Assembly (NCBI GenBank): GCA_016647705.1
Contig: CM028328.1
Span: 9,275,614 to 9,339,613 of the forward strand
Source of the DNA: Eucommia ulmoides
Taxonomy: Eukaryota > Streptophyta > Magnoliopsida > Garryales > Eucommiaceae
DNA: 64,000 nucleotides
Direction of reading: 5' to 3'
Shown here one piece after another: positions 58,526 to 64,000 of the stretch. The position numbers and the translations under genes are program-made. Each line of letters opens with the position of its first letter. Position 1 is the first letter of the stretch. The notes below the pieces were generated by a model. The model was not told where the DNA came from. It made no database searches and worked only from the letters and a program-made list of their open reading frames with translations.

Positions 58526-58791
58526 TTAGATCTCCAAGAAATAATGTGAACCGATGAGGTGGCAAAAACCAACAGGTGTGGCAACCAACGATGAGGTGGC
58601 AAAGTCAACATTTATATAGAAGAGAAACAGTTGTGGCAGTCAGCACTGATGTGGTAGAGTAAACACTGATGTGGAGTTGACGTGGCACGCTAATGTTAGT
58701 TGACTTTGCTAACGTGGCATTATGCGTGAAAAACCTGCGAAACTGATAAATTTTTGGAACGCACGTGACGACTCGTACGATATCCAATTTT

Positions 58792-59261
58792 GGTTATTTT
58801 GGTGGGGTTGGAATTGTATTGTCAAGATGAAGGTGATGATGTGGTAGGTGTTGATATCGGATCGGCGGTAAGGCCTGTAGCAATCAACAAATGTGACAGT
58901 AGTAGCAGTACTATGGTGGCACGTGGAGGCACGTTGAAGTTCCGATGGCTGCAATTTTGGCGGCGTTAGAATCGTCTATTTAAGACGAAGTTGATGGTGT
59001 GATGAGTGTTGATATTGGAGCGATGGTGCAACCTATTGCAGCCAACGAATGTGATAACAGCAGAAGAACTGTTGGTGGCATGTGGAGGTGCGTTCGAGCT
59101 CTGATGGCGGTGATTTCAGTGATATTGGAATTATCTCCTGAAGGCAAGGGTGATGGTGTGATTGTTATTGATATTAGAGCGATGATGAGACCTGTAATAG
59201 TCAACACATCTGACAATGCCGGCGGGACTGTTGGTGGCGGGTGGAGGTGCGTAGAAACACC
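58792..59261. repeat. 160-bp tandem repeat in Z, three copies plus a split fourth
   Basis: Each unit runs from 'ggtgatg(g/a)tgtg' or 'gatgatgtggtagg' through 'gttgatat(c/t)gga', 'cctgta/cctatt', '(t)gtggaggtgcgt' to 'ctccgatggc' or 'ctctgatggc'. The end of the third unit was cut by solo LTR X2 and resumes at 62605 ('actccgatggcaatgatttt'). Confidence 0.8.
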
Positions 59262-62200
59262 TGACACACCTCGAAGTTTTTGAAAGCAGAGGAAGTAGAG
59301 ATCAAGAAGAAGATGTAAACAAGTTTTCATTCCTCCCTCTCGAAATCCTCAAAATCCGTTCATTTTTCAAATATGGTTTTCAATGGCTTTTTTAGGCGTT
59401 GGTTTTGAAAACGTTCGTTGGGTTGAGATGTTGTTTGAAAAAAGAGTCATCACCTAGTATGTGTTAAATGGCATGCTAGGAAATTAGAATTTTTAAAATT
59501 CATTTTTTGTTTTCAAATGGCCCCAGTTTTGACTCGTAAAAGGTCTTGTACCAGAGATTTCGGGGGTCAGTTATACTCGAGGAAGGTTTTAAGCACCCAA
59601 GATACCCATTTGAAGATAGTACCTCAGTCTAAATAAATGTCCATGTTTAAACAATTTCCAAGTGATTTCCTTTGATTTTATTTAACAAAATAATTATCTT
59701 TTTTAAGTTTGTCTTTTTTTTTTTTTAATGTATTTTTTATATAATGAAAACAAGTAAACTTGAACTATCTATCAGCAACAACAGATAAAAGTAAATAAAA
59801 TGAAAAAATATTTTTTTTTTAACAACCGAACCTTTTAAAGGTTGCCCACATATCTCGGTTTTCACGTGGACTCTAGTCAAATCGTAGTTCATTTATTCAA
59901 GATGAACTGATTTTATTTAGACAGGTGACCGAACCCATACGTGGGTATTCTATGTATCTCAGGTCGTTGAGAATCAAGATAGCATGTAGTTCATTTATGC
60001 AAAAATGATCAATTTTATTTTGATTTTATTATGAGACAAACACATTAATCATATAATGATTTATGAATAATACCTTTGATTTTTGTCAAGAACACGCCAA
60101 CCGAATTCACTTGATTAGGCAAGTTTAGAGTTATATTTACGTTTTTAAAGAGAAAAGAAATCATATTGTATATATGCTAGTTGATAGGTGCAATTTATTT
60201 ATTTATTTATTCCCAAGCCGGTTTGTTAGTTTTTGAGTATTTTTATTGCATTTTTTTTTGTTTGTTTTAATATGTTTTTATTTATTTTGTTATAAATCAG
60301 GTATTTGGGGGTAAAAAGAGAATAAAATGGTCCATAAACGAGCAAGCCGGTGGAAGAATGGTGGAGAAAAAGGACCAAAATGTCAATATTCAGAATCTGC
60401 ATCTACCGCTGTAGCGGTAAACATACAAAGAGTTGCTAAAAGCTCCACCGCTGCAACGGTGAAACCACCACCGCAACGGTCAAAATGCAGAGAGCTCCAC
60501 TGCTGCAACGGTCACCCGCCAGAAATCTACTGACCTCTCCACCGCTGCAGCGGTCATCCAGCAGATAGTTTAGATATTTTAGGATATTTTGAGATATTTT
60601 GGATCCTATAAATATCATCTCTTTTCCCCCAAACATAAGGTAGACGTTTTCGGGAGTCTTGAGAGCTCTAAGGCCATTCGACCAAAAGAAAATCATCAAG
60701 GCCAAGAGGAAGAAGCATTCTCAGAGCGATTTTAGCGTTGAATCTTCGGATAACGGTCAGTTCTACTCGTAACTAAGAAAAATGGAAACATTTTTTAAGA
60801 AGGTGCACATATCCCCGAAGGAATAGATGTCCTTCCTTTATTCCTAATTTTTAGCCATAAGGGTCTCAACGGTGTAGTGTGTGTGTATATATATATATAT
60901 ATATATGTATAGAGAAGGTGTCATTCTACGAGCCTAAAGACTTAGTGCCAGGATGTGACATAAACGATTGAAGTAAAGTCAGTTACTAATAGTTAATGGT
61001 TCATTGTTAATGATTTGATTTGAGTTTTGGAGTTCGGTTTCATGTGTTCTTGAGAGAATCAAAGATGTTATGCATGACTCATGATGTGATAGATGTTTTT
61101 GTCATGTTTCTCACATGTTCTTAGATGTTCTTAACATGATCTTGGATAATTTTGACATGGTTTGATGATTTTGACATGTTTTTAATGTTCTTTACTTGAT
61201 TACTTGATAGATATACTATGTACATGAAACGTAAGTCTAAGAACTACATGAACATGCTATGGACAAGCAATATAAACGTATTGAAAACAAGATCGATGGG
61301 TGTTTAAGAAGACATACCTAGCTTAGGGGAGTAGTCTTTCCCTAAGCATTTACCTTCTTATCTTATTTGGATCTTCCCGGCTGTTCTCAATTATTCGCCG
61401 TCAACTTCTTGATATCTTCCTCCAAGATTCTCAAGAACTTCTTCGGAAAGGTATTTAGACAGAATTTTGAGGTGTTTATTAAATAGAAAGCTTGAAAACC
61501 AAATGAACCCAAGAGTAGATTTCGAGCCTAGAGAGAGAAGTTGTGGATTCAAGCTCTTTGAATTCTAAAAACATGACCTCCTATTTATATGCTGGGCACC
61601 TTGCACATTGGCCAATATGTAGGGTAACCTAGCTTGCTCCTTAGGGGCTGTTTGGCTTAGGAGTCATCTTCTTATGTCTTGAGATTGGATGCTTTTGGAT
61701 GAACTTTAAGATTATATAAGATCTTCAAAGATTTGGTAATGATTACCAAATCTATAAATATCTAAGGGTAATAATTGGCAATCATTGGTCATCATTAGCA
61801 ATCATGAGATATGATTGGCTTGCACATGGCTCATTTCAAGTAATTCGATTTTCTTAAGATATTTTGATCAAAATATCTAGGTACCTTGAATGTGGTCTTC
61901 CTATGTCATCTCAAACATTTAATGCTTGATGGGATGACATTTAATGGCTCATTAAATGCATGTCTTGGTGGGGAACCGGATCGGTTGGATTGATAATCAA
62001 TAGTTACTTTTCAAGTAACTTGGTTTTTCTCTTAGAAATTTTGTAGAAAATATCTAGGAAATATATTGAGCATTTAATACTCATTAATGAGTCATTAAAT
62101 ACTTGGTAGGGCCCTTGATTTGAATGGCTTTGATTGCTAGTCATGATTCGAATCAAGGCATTTGGCTTGATTTTATAGAGATTAGTACTTTAAACATAAA

Positions 62201-62604
62201 TTTAAAGAAATATTTTTAGCATTAAATAGACGAAACTGGTGAGAATAAAAATTTCAAAGGTCAAAGTAGGTAACAAAGGTAAATTGGTGAAATGTCCTAT
62301 ATTTTATGGGAAATAACTAAATTTTATTCATATTAAAAAGGTGATTTGATGAAAATCAATATTTAATAATGTCATTTTAGGCCAACTTAGCTTTAGGAAT
62401 TTCGAGGCTGACTCGAAACTTTTACATAACCAAATTCAGTCAAATTTGATAGTTTTATGTTTTCTTGTATTTTTGTCGTTTTTCGTAGTATCCAGTGTCA
62501 TCTTAAAGTAGAAATTCATTCCCTTTAAACCTAAATTTAAAGTATATCTGAACTTGTACTTTCAATTCAATACTGACTGAGTGGTACAAAATGTGATGTC
62601 TACA
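59262..62604 (-). mobile_element. Solo LTR X2
   Basis: Plus-strand ends are TGACACACC and GATGTCTACA, flanked by ACACC and ACTCC (one change), and the interrupted 160-bp repeat continues on the far side. It matches X1 from end to end apart from the insertions specific to each. A TATA box on the minus strand lies near 61589. After subtracting the Athila-like LTR piece it is about 2.77 kb. No gene is present. Confidence 0.75.
60182..60759 (+). repeat. 5' part of an Athila-like LTR inside X2
   Basis: Starts exactly at TGATAGGTGCAATTT and is homologous to the first half of the LTRs at 1475-2871 and 6835-8115 but in the opposite orientation, ending ..GGATAACGGTCA. X1 has no such insert. A TATA box 'cctataaatatcatc' is at about 60604. 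U3 carries repeated 'CCACCGCTGCAGCGGT' near-palindromes at 60396-60560. Flanks (T/C)AGTT may be a target copy. Confidence 0.7.
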
Positions 62605-62788
62605 ACTCCGATGGCAATGATTTTGGTGGTTGCGCGTGAGGGCGTGTGAGAACCTCGTTGGTGTTGTTGAACTCGTTTTGACAAACGAGTCTGATGGTGG
62701 GGTGTTGAATGATAAAACAAGGTGGGCAGAGGCCAAGACGCAGCGGAAGGCTTGAAAATATTTAGTAGAAATAGGGTCAGGAAGAATT

Positions 62789-62801
62789 GGCTCTAATACC
62801 A
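62789..62801 (-). other. Primer-binding site of copia Z
   Basis: The minus strand reads TGGTATTAGAGCC directly after the 5' LTR, one change from the common initiator tRNA-Met-type site. Confidence 0.8.
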
Positions 62802-62949
62802 TGCTAGAATAATTGAGAGGTCAAATGTTGGGTAAATATATAGGAAAGTATATATATATGGGATGATTAGGATAACCTGGTAGGATTAAGATTTAGTTTT
62901 CCTAGAAAGATTAAAATTTGTGAGCCAAGGCCCATTACATATATTAACA
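62802..62949 (-). repeat. 5' LTR of copia Z
   Basis: 148 bp, matching the 202-bp 3' LTR at both ends but lacking about 50 bp in the middle. Confidence 0.8.
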
Positions 62950-63027
62950 ATAATAAATTAATAGACCAACAAATTTTATTGATGCAGCCCATAAATCATG
63001 GCAAGACACAAAATACATAGATAGCAA

Positions 63028-63074
63028 ACAATACAACAAGCTTCTACCAAAAAAAAAAAACAATACAACAAGCT
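63028..63074. repeat. 15-bp direct repeat around a 17-bp A-rich insert
   Basis: ACAATACAACAAGCT occurs at 63028-63042 and 63060-63074, separated by 'tctacc' plus eleven A. This is what an extremely short retroposed tail with its target duplication looks like. Confidence 0.7.
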
Positions 63075-63139
63075 ATAGACCATATATCATTTGGTCACAC
63101 TTCACAGTACACTTCCCAAAAGCATAGAGGAAGAGCACA

Positions 63140-63145
63140 TTTATT
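63140..63145 (-). terminator. Polyadenylation signal candidate
   Basis: The minus strand reads AATAAA about 50 nt after the stop codon of the lectin gene. Confidence 0.55.
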
Positions 63146-63196
63146 TTTATTCTTATATTGTAGTAGTAGTAGTAGAAGATAGATCCTACTTGGGGA

Positions 63197-64000
63197 TTAT
63201 GATGGATAAAATTTAATATCGTATTTGAAGTCGAAGAAATTGGCACCGGTGTAAAGGCCATCAACCATGGTGTCGCTAAATTTCTCGCCATTGGTCATGG
63301 TGTCGCACTGAGTGTAAGAGAAGGGCACGTCGCACCAAGCCTTGGTCGCTACCAGCCTCACCTTCACGGTGGTCTGCCCCGGCACAGCAATCATGAACGG
63401 AATTTCCTGCACACAAATAGTCGATTCCTCTGTTTCTCCCCATTTGTGAAGTCCCGGATTCTCATTCACAACAGTTACCATATTTCCTTCGGAGATAGAC
63501 GGAATGCCGGCACGGACAGCCGTTTGGACATGGTTGGCCTTGAAGAAAACTCTACCATTCCAAGTCCTGCTTGGTTTCTCCACCGTGTACGAGAGTTTCA
63601 CGACCATGTCACTCGGACTTGATGACTTGTTCATGTTGTGGGCTTCTCCTTGAGCCATCACGACGGTCCTCTTTTCGTAGATTCTGGCGTTTTTGACGTG
63701 ATATTTGACATCGAATATGTCCCTCGACACAACCGGCTCTTCCAAATTGAGGATAGAGTATTGGGATATATCGTCGTCGCAGGCACTCAGACAACTGTTT
63801 TGCCCATACGTGAACCTCTTGCAGAATTTCTTGTTACCCAAGTTGTGGAGCGCTATGCCGCCGATGTCGTCGGCTTTCACAGGCAAGAAGAAAGTGTTGG
63901 AGGGTGCGTTTTCGTCCTCCTCGGAGTCAGCCCAAATCCAATCCGAAGCACCGCGACTCCAAAACTTGCCAAAGTGATCCGATTTTACGCGGACGCTTCC
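63197..64000 (-). CDS. Amaranthin-like lectin with aerolysin-type C-terminal domain (3' part; 5' end beyond window)
   Basis: An uninterrupted minus-strand frame enters at the right edge and ends at TAA (63197-63199), 267 visible codons. The first about 75 residues are the end of an amaranthin/agglutinin beta-trefoil ('WSRGASDWIWADSEEDE', 'GGIALHNLGNKKFCKRFT'). From about residue 85 ('LEEPVVSRDIFDVKYHVKN') the protein turns to an aerolysin-like, beta-rich region of alternating polar and non-polar residues, with 'SRTWNGRVFFKANHVQTAV', 'LHKWGETEESTICVQEIPF' and a terminal 'DVPFSYTQCDTMTNGEK'. Plant amaranthin-aerolysin chimeras bind GalNAc-type glycans through the lectin part and are thought to act in stress or herbivore defence; pore formation by the plant proteins is not generally shown. 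No stops or shifts are seen. Base composition is far less AT-rich than the surroundings, as expected for a real exon. A candidate AATAAA follows the stop. Confidence 0.9.
   Translation of the reverse strand, partial: GSVRVKSDHFGKFWSRGASDWIWADSEEDENAPSNTFFLPVKADDIGGIALHNLGNKKFCKRFTYGQNSCLSACDDDISQYSILNLEEPVVSRDIFDVKYHVKNARIYEKRTVVMAQGEAHNMNKSSSPSDMVVKLSYTVEKPSRTWNGRVFFKANHVQTAVRAGIPSISEGNMVTVVNENPGLHKWGETEESTICVQEIPFMIAVPGQTTVKVRLVATKAWCDVPFSYTQCDTMTNGEKFSDTMVDGLYTGANFFDFKYDIKFYPS

Larger units (their letters stand above)
54517..62949 (-). mobile_element. Copia element Z, complete ends, degenerate interior
   Basis: It is flanked by ATAAT (just before 54517, and 62950-62954). The 3' LTR is 54517-54718 (202 bp), the 5' LTR 62802-62949 (148 bp, with internal loss), and a primer-binding site is at 62789-62801. 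Both LTRs end ..TAACA/TGTTA or TGCTA and share 'agaataattga', 'aatgttgggtaaa' and 'acattacatatattaaca'. The only coding remains are the RT/RNase H part (57454-58017) and the pol end (54719-54912). The rest of the interior is tandem repeats, an inserted LINE and the inserted LTR X2. Confidence 0.85.

Noticed and set aside
58980..59330. Hydrophobic minus-strand frame with repeated sequence
   Set aside because: It is formed by the 160-bp tandem repeat and also runs into X2 at 59262.
62503..62802. 99-codon minus-strand frame next to the PBS of copia Z, as possible gag
   Set aside because: It crosses the border of solo LTR X2 at 62604, so it cannot be an original frame, and it has no gag-like motif.

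Overview
This is a gene-poor, AT-rich stretch of a plant nuclear genome, most likely a eudicot. The evidence is the mix of plant retroelement lineages (a chromodomain-bearing Ty3/gypsy element, Athila-like gag/LTR sequence, Ty1/copia elements, an L1-type LINE with an RRM-bearing ORF1), hAT, Harbinger-like and plant-specific transposon-associated proteins, a plastid-derived trnH copy, and an amaranthin/aerolysin-like lectin gene. I cannot name the species. Only one apparently intact protein-coding gene is present, and it runs off the right edge.

Layout. 1-11.35 kb: a nested stack. A chromovirus (gag/protease 3469-4193, pol 8116-11037, 3' LTR from 11051) was hit by a copia element (tail 2872-3468) and by an Athila-like element (4194-8115). 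A second Athila-like copy (1-2871) sits inside the copia. 11.35-13.5 kb: a less AT-rich block with unidentified, stop-riddled coding-like sequence and a 43-bp tandem repeat. 15.07-16.23 kb: a TTA-flanked Harbinger-like non-autonomous element. 16.76-18.67 kb: a multi-exon member of a transposon-associated (Ulp1/DUF1985-like) family with clean early splice sites but a later frameshift. 20.4-21.6 kb: a decayed 'putative plant transposon protein'. 21.7-25.2 kb: a diverged satellite-like array split by solo LTR A. 25.3-35 kb: LTRs of a copia-like family (Y1, Y2), a probable further LTR start, a bromodomain-like exon fragment and low-complexity DNA.

35.1-49.6 kb: a Russian doll. LTR Y3 contains solo LTR X1; X1 contains solo LTR B (which itself contains a deleted hAT transposon), a collapsed element C and a 958-bp insertion with a 9-bp target duplication. 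50.9-51.4 kb: a broken lysine/histidine-transporter exon. 51.5-52.3 kb: a MITE-like unit carrying a palindromic GTTAACGTTAAC array. 53.83-53.90 kb: a plastid-type trnH copy with an altered anticodon. 54.5-62.95 kb: a degenerate copia element (Z) with both LTRs, PBS and 5-bp target duplications, holding an ORF1-only LINE and solo LTR X2. 63.2-64 kb: the 3' part of an amaranthin-like lectin/aerolysin-type gene on the minus strand.

No operon-like or cooperating gene system is visible. The biology here is layered transposon insertion, solo-LTR formation, internal deletion and occasional capture of host or organelle sequence. Boundaries with target duplications were read directly; family names are inferred from recognised protein or LTR motifs and carry the stated confidence.
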